From contig OZ241385.1 in the NCBI GenBank assembly GCA_965200825.1, positions 3,052,806-3,116,805 of the forward strand: 64,000 bases of DNA, written 5' to 3'. The number at the start of each line of letters is the position of its first letter. Position 1 is the first letter of the stretch. Source of the DNA: Bin80 sp026709335 (GTDB lineage Bacteria > Bacteroidota > Rhodothermia > Rhodothermales > Bin80). Positions 28,241 to 36,896 of the stretch are shown here, piece by piece. The notes beneath the pieces were generated by a model, which was not told where the DNA came from, made no database searches, and saw nothing but the letters and a program-made list of their open reading frames with translations. The translations under genes were made by a program, and so were the position numbers.

Positions 28241-29239
28241 ATGTCTCTCGTTACGGAAACAGGAGAATTCAATCTCATTCACCGTCTTGCTTCAATCAGT
28301 TCACCTTACACCAAGTCCCCGGTTATTGCAGGGATAGGAGACGATGCGGCGGTATTTCGTACATCCCCCGGGATGATACAGGTCGCTACCACGGATGCCT
28401 TCATTGAGGGGTATCATTTTGACCTATCCTTTTATCAAATGGATCAGGTCGGGTATAAGGCAATGGTTGTAAATCTCAGTGATATCGCTGCCATGAATGC
28501 CTTGCCCATGCTGGCTACTGTGGCATTGGGTGTACCTGCGTCATATTCCATAGAAAGTCTGGAAGATCTTTATCGCGGTTTGGCAAAGGCAGCCTCCGAG
28601 AATGGAGTCCAGATCGTTGGAGGGGACACAACGAGCTCTCCTGTTCTAATGCTTTCCATTACTGTGATCGGTGAAGTCATTGAATCAAACATCGTATATC
28701 GAGGTGGAGCAAGGCCTGGAGACAGTCTGTTTGTCAGCGGTAGTTTGGGGGAGGCTGCCATGGGCCTTGATCTTTTACGCAACGAGGTTGATCCATCGCT
28801 GCTTGGGAACGCAGTATGGGAGAATCTCGTCCGCCGACATCTGACACCGGTCCCCCGGTTGGATCTTGTGAGAGCATGGGCCAGGGAGGGCATCCGTCCT
28901 TCGGCCCTGATTGACATTTCAGATGGATTAACCAGCGAAGTACATCACATTTGTTCAGCATCGGACTGCGGCGCAATTCTTTGGGAATCCAGTCTGCCTC
29001 TGCCGGTGGAGGTGCACACAGGTACGAAGGAGCCACGTAGCCCCACTGACTATGCCTTAAATGGGGGAGATGATTATGAGTTGTTGTTCACGGCTATGCC
29101 TGATCTGCTTGAAGGCATGTCTTCAGATCTTTTCACGGAGATCGGACTGATCACCGAAAAGGATGTTCTGATCCAGCGAACAGATGGAACATGTGAGCCC
29201 CTTGTTGCTGGGGGACATGATCATTTCAGACCTGTCTGA
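28241..29239 (+). CDS. thiL: thiamine-monophosphate kinase
   Basis: About 332 residues; GTG 28238 and ATG 28241 are adjacent possible starts. Family motifs are present: GIGDDAAVF (~30), TTDAFIEGYHFDLSF, KAMVVNLSDIAAMNA, QIVGGDTTSSP, DISDGLTSEVHHI and NGGDDYELLF. It makes thiamine diphosphate from thiamine phosphate using ATP, in the PurM/HypE superfamily. Separated by ~165 bp from anmK; I found no TPP riboswitch in that gap. Confidence 0.95.
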   Translation: MSLVTETGEFNLIHRLASISSPYTKSPVIAGIGDDAAVFRTSPGMIQVATTDAFIEGYHFDLSFYQMDQVGYKAMVVNLSDIAAMNALPMLATVALGVPASYSIESLEDLYRGLAKAASENGVQIVGGDTTSSPVLMLSITVIGEVIESNIVYRGGARPGDSLFVSGSLGEAAMGLDLLRNEVDPSLLGNAVWENLVRRHLTPVPRLDLVRAWAREGIRPSALIDISDGLTSEVHHICSASDCGAILWESSLPLPVEVHTGTKEPRSPTDYALNGGDDYELLFTAMPDLLEGMSSDLFTEIGLITEKDVLIQRTDGTCEPLVAGGHDHFRPV

Positions 29240-29491
29240 AAAATGTCAGTTAATTGACAGTCATTGCCTTGGCGGCTTTAGCGTTAGGGTTCAACAGCAC
29301 TCAACTTTACTTCCCTAGTGATTCGGGGATGCACCTTTGCAAGTTCATTATTTCATTCGAGATGATTGTCTACGCTTGGATATTTTCTTGCAAGTGTAGG
29401 CAGGATTGGTGTGTTGATTAGTCTGTACAGGGCTGCGGACATGGTTGGGCTCGACAGGGAATGATTCATGTCTGAACAGCTGTTTGGGATC

Positions 29492-30715
29492 TCATTTCAT
29501 AGGATAAACCCTGTAGACGGGCCATTCATCTTGATATCCCTCTCTCCACTTTTGATCAGACAATTCTTCATCAGTAGATAAACAGGCTTCAAGTTCTTTT
29601 TTAATTGATTCTTCGTCCATTTCCTGTCCAATAAAGACAATTTCATTTTTTCGATCACCAAAAATTTTATCCCATCCAGATTCAATATGCTGTTGATTTT
29701 CCACAAATGACGGATATTCAATTCGCTTTCCAAAAGGCATTGTACACCACCAAACCCCTCCACTTCCTGCTTTTAATGAACCTCCTGCCTGACTCCAAAC
29801 CAAGGCTTGCTCATTTCGAGAAGCTATCCAAAACAGGCCTTTACTTCTAATAATTGTACTCGGAAATTTATGCTGTATAAAATTCCAGAAACGTTTTGGA
29901 TCAAAAGGTTTTTTGCTCCGATAGACAAATGAGTTAATCCCATATTCTTCTGTCTCAGGTGTATGTTTGTCTTTTTTCAGTTCTTCAATCCAGCCCGCAC
30001 TTTGTTCTGCTTCTTCAAAATCAAACAGGCCTGTATTTAAAATTTCCAGCGGCTCAATCTTGCTGAAGGTTGACTCAATAATTTTAGCAGCTGGATTGAG
30101 CTTATGTACAAAGGCTTTTAAGACACCAAGGTGTTCTCTGGACACCAGGTCCGTTTTGTTCAGGAGAATCACATTGGCAAATTCGACCTGATCTGTCAGC
30201 AAATTCACGATCGTTCTAACATCGCCTTCAATGTCACTTAATTCTCTGTCCACCAAAGTTTCTGGGCTACCAAAATCTCTGAAAAAATTGAACGCATCTA
30301 CAACAGTGACCATTGTATCAATATGGCTGAATTGAGAAAGATCAATCCCATTTTCTTCATCCATAAATGAAAAGGTTTGCGCCACGGGGACAGGTTCGCT
30401 GATTCCCGTACTTTCGATCAGTAAATAATCAAAACGTTCTTCTTTTGCTAATCGTTCAACCTCAATCATTAGATCTTCTCTTAGAGTACAACAGATACAG
30501 CCGTTGCTCATTTCCACTAATTTTTCCTCTGTACGAGATAGGATGTTTTCGTTTTTAATCAAATCTGCATCAACATTCACTTCACTCATGTCATTCACAA
30601 TGACAGCTACTTTCAAATTGTCTTTGTTGTGTAAAATGTGATTGAGAAGTGTTGTTTTTCCTGATCCAAGAAAACCGCTTAAAACAGTGACGGGAAGTTT
30701 TTTTGTAGTCGGCAT
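29492..30715 (-). CDS. COG0523-family GTPase, likely zinc metallochaperone
   Basis: 407 residues. G1 loop GFLGSGKTTLLNHIL (~14-28), the conserved metal-binding CxCC (NGCICCTLREDL, ~71-82), Walker B-like LLIESTGISEP (~98-108), and NKTDL (~185-189) for guanine recognition. The C-terminal CobW_C domain has RFWNFIQHKFPSTIIRSKGLFWIAS. Proteins of this subgroup (ZigA/YjiA type) deliver zinc or other metals under limitation. The gene is visibly AT-richer than its neighbours (many aaa, tttt runs), suggesting transfer from a lower-GC relative. Stands alone; no Zur box found by eye. Confidence 0.88.
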   Translation of the reverse strand: MPTTKKLPVTVLSGFLGSGKTTLLNHILHNKDNLKVAVIVNDMSEVNVDADLIKNENILSRTEEKLVEMSNGCICCTLREDLMIEVERLAKEERFDYLLIESTGISEPVPVAQTFSFMDEENGIDLSQFSHIDTMVTVVDAFNFFRDFGSPETLVDRELSDIEGDVRTIVNLLTDQVEFANVILLNKTDLVSREHLGVLKAFVHKLNPAAKIIESTFSKIEPLEILNTGLFDFEEAEQSAGWIEELKKDKHTPETEEYGINSFVYRSKKPFDPKRFWNFIQHKFPSTIIRSKGLFWIASRNEQALVWSQAGGSLKAGSGGVWWCTMPFGKRIEYPSFVENQQHIESGWDKIFGDRKNEIVFIGQEMDEESIKKELEACLSTDEELSDQKWREGYQDEWPVYRVYPMK

Positions 30716-31203
30716 GTGGGTACATTAATTGTTCGGAATCGTTAAACCCATCAAGGTTCCACCTCGTGATAACTTGGGAGGATTTTGTAGGTCTATGGCG
30801 GGATTTCTTCTTTGATGCTAAGTTTTTGAACAATCGATCTTAATGAATACTTCGCCCTGTTTCAGCGAGTTAAGTAGGATCATCTGTATTCAACGGTGAT
30901 ATATTCTCGGAATCTATAATGTATTTCAGAACAAATTTTGATCCCATCTAGTCAAACCAAATGAATTTTATGGTTGCCTCGGAGTTCAGGCGGGGAAGCA
31001 GATAAACCTGCAAAATCCATGAGAATTAATATCATCAGTCGCCCCGAATCTGAATCGGACGCCGATCTTACCTCAAGCCGAATAAAGGCGGTAGCTCTCA
31101 ATGTATGCAGACTCCATACGAGACCGATAGTGGTCAGTGGGAATCGGCGACACGCGCAATGCATTTTAGAACGACAAAAAGAACATCATCCTTCAGGTCA
31201 ACC
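30716..31203. other. intergenic stretch, nothing recognised
   Basis: Separates two diverging genes. Overlapping short frames on both strands do not resemble proteins. No hairpin or palindrome of note seen. Confidence 0.5.
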
Positions 31204-33126
31204 ATGTATGTAATCCCCATTTTAATCATACATGCTCTTGGATCTGCTTCTCTGCAATTGCAGGAGAGCTCCACGATTTCATATGAATTGGGGATCGGGG
31301 TTGACGTTGAGGCAGAAGCCGTTATACTCTCTGTTGCAGAGGCCTCCATAGATCGTTGGAATGAATCAAATCCAATATCTACAATCCATCATACGAACTC
31401 TATTATTGTGTTGGAAACTGTGACAGATTCTGAAAAAACAGATGTCTGTAATCGGACGGAGGCAGTTCGGAATGCAATTGTGAGGCTTATCTCGGATGTC
31501 AGCAATTGTGCAGACGTTACCAGCGGCCATTTGGCAGCGATCACGGGAATGTTAAATCTGGGCTATCGCAGAATTTCACGTTTGAAATCCGGAGACTTCG
31601 ATGGCCTCTCCTCATTGACTGCATTGGATCTAAGTTCTGCCTCATTGGAATCTATTCCAGATGGATTATTCAGAGATCTCAGTTCTCTAAAAGCTCTTTA
31701 CCTGTGGGGAAATCCTATAGAAACACTTCCTTCCAAGATTTTTAATGGCCTGACGCAGTTGACCTGGTTGTACTTGGATCAGATTGAATTGAAAAGGCTT
31801 CCCGATGGAATCTTTGATGGCCTCACATCACTCACGACACTTGATCTGAGCAAGAACGAGCTGGAAACAATTCAAATGGAAATCTTTGATGGATTGGTCA
31901 CATTGGAATCCCTTGACTTGAGTCGGAATGATTTGAGGACACTTCCCAACGGATTGTTTGATGATTTGCGATCTCTGAGAGTTCTTTATCTATGGGATAA
32001 CCCATTTGGCACGCTTCCGGGGGGAATTTTCAAGGAACTCACCTCACTCGAAAAATTGGGATTATGGAATAATTCTTTGACAGTGTTTCCGGCAGATTTA
32101 TTTGATGGATTGAACTCACTCAAATGGCTGGGCCTATGGGATAATTCTCTGAGCATGATTCCCAGTGGATCTTTTGATGGACTCACTGCACTGGAAACTC
32201 TTTTTTTGGGTGACAACGAGTTCCAATCATTTCCGGATGGAGTATTTGATCGGATGACGTCACTGGAAATACTGGGCCTATGGGATAATTCTATCCATGT
32301 GCTTCAAGATGGAATTTTTGATGAGCTGACATCGCTGCATGTACTAGGTTTGCATGAGAATGAAATTCGGTTCCTCCCGGGCCAAGTTTTTGAACAGCTC
32401 GAGTCATTGCCGCTAAATACCTTCTATGCTGGAGGTGATTATTTTGCTTACCCCGGCTTGTCTTTATACGATAATCCCGGACAGCCTTTCAAGTCGGAAG
32501 TAGATGCGGGGCCCGATCAGTTCGTGGAGCAGGGAGTAATTGTATCTCTAAGGGGTACTGCGACGGGGCCCTGGGGTAATCTTATGCGATGGCAGTGGTC
32601 GCAGGTGGATGGATTGGATTCTGACATCCCCGTTGCTCCTGTGGATTCTGTCAGCCTGAGTGGGGCAGATACATCTACACCCAAATTTACGGCTCCGATG
32701 GTTGGTGGAGATTATTACTTCAAGTTGGTTACCGCGCCTGCATATTCAGGGATGCCGCTCGAACCATGGGGGCATGCATATTCAGATCCCGACTGGATTA
32801 CAATACGCGTCGGTACAGTTACCCATGCAGTAGATCAACCTGCCAATGTGGATTTTGCCTTACTCGGGAATTATCCAAACCCATTTCACTCGTCCACTAC
32901 GATTCTGATCGATCTCCCGGAAGTTTCCACAATTACCGTTGATGTTTTTAACATAGTAGGGCAGCAAGTATATCAAGTCGAGTTTCCTGAAGTCGCAGCC
33001 GGTCCTTCAAAGCCCCTTCCTTTGGAACTCGCCGGCCTCTCATCTGGCACATACATCTATCGGATCGTAGCCCGAACGAGTTCAGGAATTCATGTCGCAA
33101 GAGGATACACAACATTCATGAAATAA
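31204..33126 (+). CDS. surface leucine-rich-repeat protein ('PDGxFDGL' type) with T9SS sorting domain
   Basis: About 640 residues from ATG 31204, chosen because it opens the hydrophobic signal MYVIPILIIHALGSASLQLQ. From ~residue 155 to 400 run about ten 24-residue LRRs of the form LxxLDLSxNxLxxIPxGxFDGLTS (LPDGIFDGLTSLTTLDLSKN, LPNGLFDDLRSLRVLYLWDN), close to the eukaryotic extracellular/VLR-like consensus. A PKD/REJ-like beta domain follows (DAGPDQFVEQGVIVSLRGTA), then a T9SS type A sorting domain (LGNYPNPFHSSTTI ... GTYIYRIVA). Likely a surface adhesin or recognition protein. Confidence 0.9.
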   Translation: MYVIPILIIHALGSASLQLQESSTISYELGIGVDVEAEAVILSVAEASIDRWNESNPISTIHHTNSIIVLETVTDSEKTDVCNRTEAVRNAIVRLISDVSNCADVTSGHLAAITGMLNLGYRRISRLKSGDFDGLSSLTALDLSSASLESIPDGLFRDLSSLKALYLWGNPIETLPSKIFNGLTQLTWLYLDQIELKRLPDGIFDGLTSLTTLDLSKNELETIQMEIFDGLVTLESLDLSRNDLRTLPNGLFDDLRSLRVLYLWDNPFGTLPGGIFKELTSLEKLGLWNNSLTVFPADLFDGLNSLKWLGLWDNSLSMIPSGSFDGLTALETLFLGDNEFQSFPDGVFDRMTSLEILGLWDNSIHVLQDGIFDELTSLHVLGLHENEIRFLPGQVFEQLESLPLNTFYAGGDYFAYPGLSLYDNPGQPFKSEVDAGPDQFVEQGVIVSLRGTATGPWGNLMRWQWSQVDGLDSDIPVAPVDSVSLSGADTSTPKFTAPMVGGDYYFKLVTAPAYSGMPLEPWGHAYSDPDWITIRVGTVTHAVDQPANVDFALLGNYPNPFHSSTTILIDLPEVSTITVDVFNIVGQQVYQVEFPEVAAGPSKPLPLELAGLSSGTYIYRIVARTSSGIHVARGYTTFMK

Positions 33127-33325
33127 TGGTCCTGGCCCGAAGACTTGTCTGACATTGAAATGAACACCAGAATTCATTGGAGATCAGTCATGTGCTACTC
33201 CTTGAGCGATTTCTGACCATGGAGAGCATTCAGCTGCCTCTTGGTCTTCCATAGAACATTGCATATGGATATCATACCAGCTATCAGATTGTGGCCGCTT
33301 TTTATTAATTTTTTTCCAAGATCAA

Positions 33326-33961
33326 GTGTTATTATACTATCCGACCGACCAGAGAAATTTTCCTCCTGAGATCAATACTGCTTTTCTCTTTGGAGATCTT
33401 CAAAGAGCCCAAGCGCTGGAGGCTAAGGCAATTTTTGTAGTTGATTCTGGTTCACTCGATGATCTGCGACAAGTCGGCGCAGGATATCATACAGGGAGTA
33501 TTCCCAAGGAGGCGATTCTGAATATCGATCCATATTCTCCTCCCCGTGCGCTCATCGCAGCTGGTGGGATCATTCGACATCAGACTACCGGGGAACTTCT
33601 CTGCATCAAAAGACACGGGGTTCGAGATCTCCCGAAAGGGAAGCTTGACCCCAATGAATCAATAGCAGACTGTGCAATGCGGGAGTTACTGGAGGAAACG
33701 GGAATCCAGAACTTGGTTCAGGGAAAGCTCTTGGGAACCACAGTGCACGGATATTGCCGCAGAGGTTTTTTTGAGGTTAAAACCACATACTGGTATGCGT
33801 TCACGTCTGAGTCTACGCAATTCACTCCTGCAGTAGAGGAAGGAATAAGTGAGGTGTTTTGGCTTCCCTATATCGAGGCAGAACAAACCCTGGGGTATTC
33901 GACCCTGAGTGATTTTCTGATGGATTTAAGATTGATCAACGAAGAAGGGAGCGAACCTTGA
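33326..33961 (+). CDS. NUDIX hydrolase
   Basis: 211 residues from GTG 33326. The NUDIX box GKLDPNESIADCAMRELLEETGI (G...E...REL.EE.G; ~residues 110-132) is complete, with AAGGIIRH at the domain start. The first ~75 residues are an extension of unknown fold. Substrate not predictable; candidates are nucleoside-diphosphate derivatives. Converges with RNase D, overlapping its 3' end by 26 bp. Confidence 0.88.
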   Translation: MLLYYPTDQRNFPPEINTAFLFGDLQRAQALEAKAIFVVDSGSLDDLRQVGAGYHTGSIPKEAILNIDPYSPPRALIAAGGIIRHQTTGELLCIKRHGVRDLPKGKLDPNESIADCAMRELLEETGIQNLVQGKLLGTTVHGYCRRGFFEVKTTYWYAFTSESTQFTPAVEEGISEVFWLPYIEAEQTLGYSTLSDFLMDLRLINEEGSEP

Positions 33962-35081
33962 GTCGACCGTCTTGAAGTTCAACAACAGAGTTGCCCCGCA
34001 TAACGTCGAACAAATCCTGCCCCACAACATCCCATCTCCATCCTTTCCGAAGTGGGTGGTTTGAATTTCCGGGATTCTGGACTAAATCTGTAAGGCTTGA
34101 GTTTGTACCGAGAAGTTCAGACTGTATTCCAATCTCAATGGCACGACTGGTAATGATTGCGTGTAACAGTTGAACTTGCGAAAACTCTGTTCCCGAGACC
34201 GGACGCGGAGCAAGGGGGGCAGGGCATTCATGTTCGGGGGTGTTCAATGCCTCAGCCATTAGATTGGCAACTTCCAGTCCATAACGTTGAGGCAATGCGG
34301 AGCAATTCTTTCGGACAGCCTTGGGTTTTGTACACCGATTTTTTGCGAGCCGAATGATTTGCCCATCTGTCAAGAGATTTTTGGGGAGCAAGCCAGTTGC
34401 CTGTGAGGTATGTTCGCGCCAGTCTGCAATCATTGTGATAGCAGCGCGTTGGGCAGGTTCAAAAAGGTAGGTTGCTTGTGAGTTGAGGATTTTCTCTGCG
34501 CTTGAAAGAGGGGTATAGGACTTAGGGTCATTGAATGAGTTCATCTCCTCTTTTATCCAGGTGCTACGCTCGGTTTTTTTCGCTTCGGAGAGGAGTATTT
34601 CTCGAATCCGATGCAGATAGAGTACATCTTTTTTGGCATAACTGATCTGCGCAGCTGAAAGCGGACGGTGCAACCAGTTTGATCGTTGCTGACTCTTTGA
34701 CAGACGTATGCCAAGAAAGGTTTGAACCAGTTCAGGCAGCGAATAATAGGTTCCCATACCAAGTAGGCGGGCCGCAAGTCTGACGTCAAAAATATTTTTT
34801 GGAGTGGCTGAGGATGCATTTGAAATAAGCCATAGATCCTGACGCGCATCATGCATAATTTTGACAATCCCTTCATGTTCAAGGACGGGCTTCAGTGCGC
34901 TCAGGTCTTTGAGAGCCAATGCATCAATAAGGATGGTTTCCTTGTTATCCAGCCCGACCTGTACGACAGATAATACGGTTACAGGGTGTCTGCCAGAGTC
35001 AAATTCGGTATCCAGAGCAACAGATGTGAGCGACTCTATCTGAGAACACAGATCCAACAGATCCTCATGCGTGGTAATCAT
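33936..35081 (-). CDS. rnd: ribonuclease D
   Basis: 381 residues. DEDDy exonuclease motifs: ALDTEFDS (motif I, ~22-29), HDARQDLWLI (motif II) and YAKKDVLYLHRI (motif III with Tyr and Asp). An HRDC domain follows (AQRAAITMIADWREHTSQATGLLPKNLLTDGQIIRLAKN, in part). RNase D trims 3' ends of tRNA precursors and other small RNAs. Diverges from the ferredoxin gene by 134 bp. Confidence 0.93.
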   Translation of the reverse strand: MITTHEDLLDLCSQIESLTSVALDTEFDSGRHPVTVLSVVQVGLDNKETILIDALALKDLSALKPVLEHEGIVKIMHDARQDLWLISNASSATPKNIFDVRLAARLLGMGTYYSLPELVQTFLGIRLSKSQQRSNWLHRPLSAAQISYAKKDVLYLHRIREILLSEAKKTERSTWIKEEMNSFNDPKSYTPLSSAEKILNSQATYLFEPAQRAAITMIADWREHTSQATGLLPKNLLTDGQIIRLAKNRCTKPKAVRKNCSALPQRYGLEVANLMAEALNTPEHECPAPLAPRPVSGTEFSQVQLLHAIITSRAIEIGIQSELLGTNSSLTDLVQNPGNSNHPLRKGWRWDVVGQDLFDVMRGNSVVELQDGRLKVRSLLR

Positions 35082-35215
35082 TTATTGGAGCATGAAAGGA
35101 TTTTGTAAGTTAAAAGGCGGATATACCTCTTTTGTCTATCGTGTATATCTGTGTTCAGATTATTCAATTTAGAACGGGAGCTATTTAATTATTTCGTGAA
35201 ATCATTAGAATTAAT

Positions 35216-35560
35216 ATGCCGTATATCGTCACTGAGCCCTGTATCAATTGTAAGCACACTGATTGTGTTGAAGTATGCCCTGTAGATTGTTTTTATGAAG
35301 GACCAAACTTTCTGGTGATTCACCCTGACGAGTGCATTGACTGCAATGCATGCGTTCCGGTGTGTCCAGTCGAAGCCATCTATCCTGATGATGAGGTTCC
35401 TGATCAATGGGAGCATTACATTGAATGGAATACCTATCTTGCAGAAAAATGGCAGGAACAGGATCGTAATATCATTGAGAAACAGGATCCAATGCCGGAC
35501 GCAGAGGAGTGGAAGACCAGGGAAAAATCCGAAGAGGATATTAAAGAATGGGAAGCCTAA
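35216..35560 (+). CDS. fdxA: seven-iron ferredoxin
   Basis: 114 residues. MPYIVTEPCINCKHTDCVEVCPVDCFYEG at the N-terminus (in part) and CIDCNACVPVCPVEAI at ~residues 39-55 supply the cysteines for one [3Fe-4S] and one [4Fe-4S] cluster, as in the Azotobacter FdI/Thermus FdxA group. Residues 65-114 form the typical charged helical C-terminal extension. Redox partner unknown. Ends in a four-base convergent overlap with ahcY. Confidence 0.93.
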   Translation: MPYIVTEPCINCKHTDCVEVCPVDCFYEGPNFLVIHPDECIDCNACVPVCPVEAIYPDDEVPDQWEHYIEWNTYLAEKWQEQDRNIIEKQDPMPDAEEWKTREKSEEDIKEWEA

Positions 35561-36834
35561 GTGCCAGCGGAATAATCGCTTGCATATGCAACCTGTTCGG
35601 GGGTGAGTGTGTCAATTTGTAATCCCATCGTTTCCAGTTTCAGCCGCGCAATCTCTTCATCCACGGAGGCAGGCAGGTCAATCACACTTAGGGGGAGTTT
35701 TGTGCCGCGTTCCTTGGACTGAATTAAATTCAGGTGGGCCATGAACTGGTTTGCAAAGCTCATATCCATGACCTCTGAGGGGTGCCCCTCCGCCGCAGCA
35801 AGGTTCACCAGCCTTCCGTCTGCAAGTACATAAATCTTAGCCCCGTCCCTCCGCGTGTATTCGCGGTTATTGGGGCGGATATCTCGGATCTGGGTTGCGA
35901 GTGAAGTCAATTCAGTCAGATTCAATTCTACATCGTAATGTCCGGTATTGCATACAATCGCTCCATCTTTCATAGATTCAAAGTGTGGTCTGCGAATCAC
36001 GTCTTTCATTCCGGTCGCAGTGACAAATACATCACCAAAACGAGCTGCTTCTTGCATGGGCATAACACGCATCCCGTCAAGAGTTGCTTTGAGCGCTGAT
36101 GCGGGGCGCACTTCAGTTACGATTACATTTGCTCCCATTCCCCGCCCACGAATAGCAACTCCCCGGCCACAGTGTCCATATCCGGCAACAACCAGATTTT
36201 TTCCGGCCAGAAGAACACTACTGGCACGCAGGATCCCGTCAAGTGTGGATTGTCCAGTTCCATAGACATTATCAAAATCCCATTTAGTTTCGGTATCGTT
36301 CACCGCATAAACAGGATAGAGTAGCTTACCATCTTCAGCCATAGCCCGCAGTCGCTGTACACCGGTAGTCGTTTCTTCGCTTCCCCCAATGATGTGGTCC
36401 GACAGATGTGGAAACCGCTTGTGAATCGTAAAGATCAAGTCAGCTCCATCATCCAGTGTAGTATCGGGAGGGGTATCAATGGTACGGTCAATGCTCCAGT
36501 AGAAGTCTTCGACATTCTGTCCGTACCATGCATAGATTTCAATTCCACCGACCGCGAGAGCAGCGACAACTTGGTCATTGGTTGAGAGAGGGTTGCAACC
36601 ACTCCAGGAAACCTCGGCTCCACAGGCAGCCAGTGTTTCAATCAGAACGGCAGTCTCCTTGGTCACATGCAGACAACCGGTAATTTTGTAGCCCTTGAAT
36701 GGTTTCGTATCTGCGTATTGCTTACGAAGATGCATCAGTACAGGCATTCGACTTTCGGCCCATTCAATCCGCATTCGCCCTTCATCTGCCATGGCCAAGT
36801 CACGCACTTTGTATTTTCCCTCTAGATGATTCAT
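35557..36834 (-). CDS. ahcY: adenosylhomocysteinase
   Basis: About 425 residues from ATG 36834 (MNHLEGKYKVRDLAMADEG, the usual start); an upstream in-frame start would add 22 non-conserved residues. Signatures include AESRMPVLMHLR, AALAVGGIEIYAWYGQ, the NAD-binding VAGYGHCGRGVAIRGRG and VCNTGHYDVE. It splits S-adenosylhomocysteine to adenosine and homocysteine. Downstream of metK and the large protease on the same strand; only 62 bp separate it from the protease, with no SAH riboswitch recognised. Confidence 0.96.
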   Translation of the reverse strand: MNHLEGKYKVRDLAMADEGRMRIEWAESRMPVLMHLRKQYADTKPFKGYKITGCLHVTKETAVLIETLAACGAEVSWSGCNPLSTNDQVVAALAVGGIEIYAWYGQNVEDFYWSIDRTIDTPPDTTLDDGADLIFTIHKRFPHLSDHIIGGSEETTTGVQRLRAMAEDGKLLYPVYAVNDTETKWDFDNVYGTGQSTLDGILRASSVLLAGKNLVVAGYGHCGRGVAIRGRGMGANVIVTEVRPASALKATLDGMRVMPMQEAARFGDVFVTATGMKDVIRRPHFESMKDGAIVCNTGHYDVELNLTELTSLATQIRDIRPNNREYTRRDGAKIYVLADGRLVNLAAAEGHPSEVMDMSFANQFMAHLNLIQSKERGTKLPLSVIDLPASVDEEIARLKLETMGLQIDTLTPEQVAYASDYSAGT

Positions 36835-36896
36835 GAAATAAAATGGATTCACACAAGTTATGCCGGTTGAACCTGTACACCGCCGATTCGGTTCGT

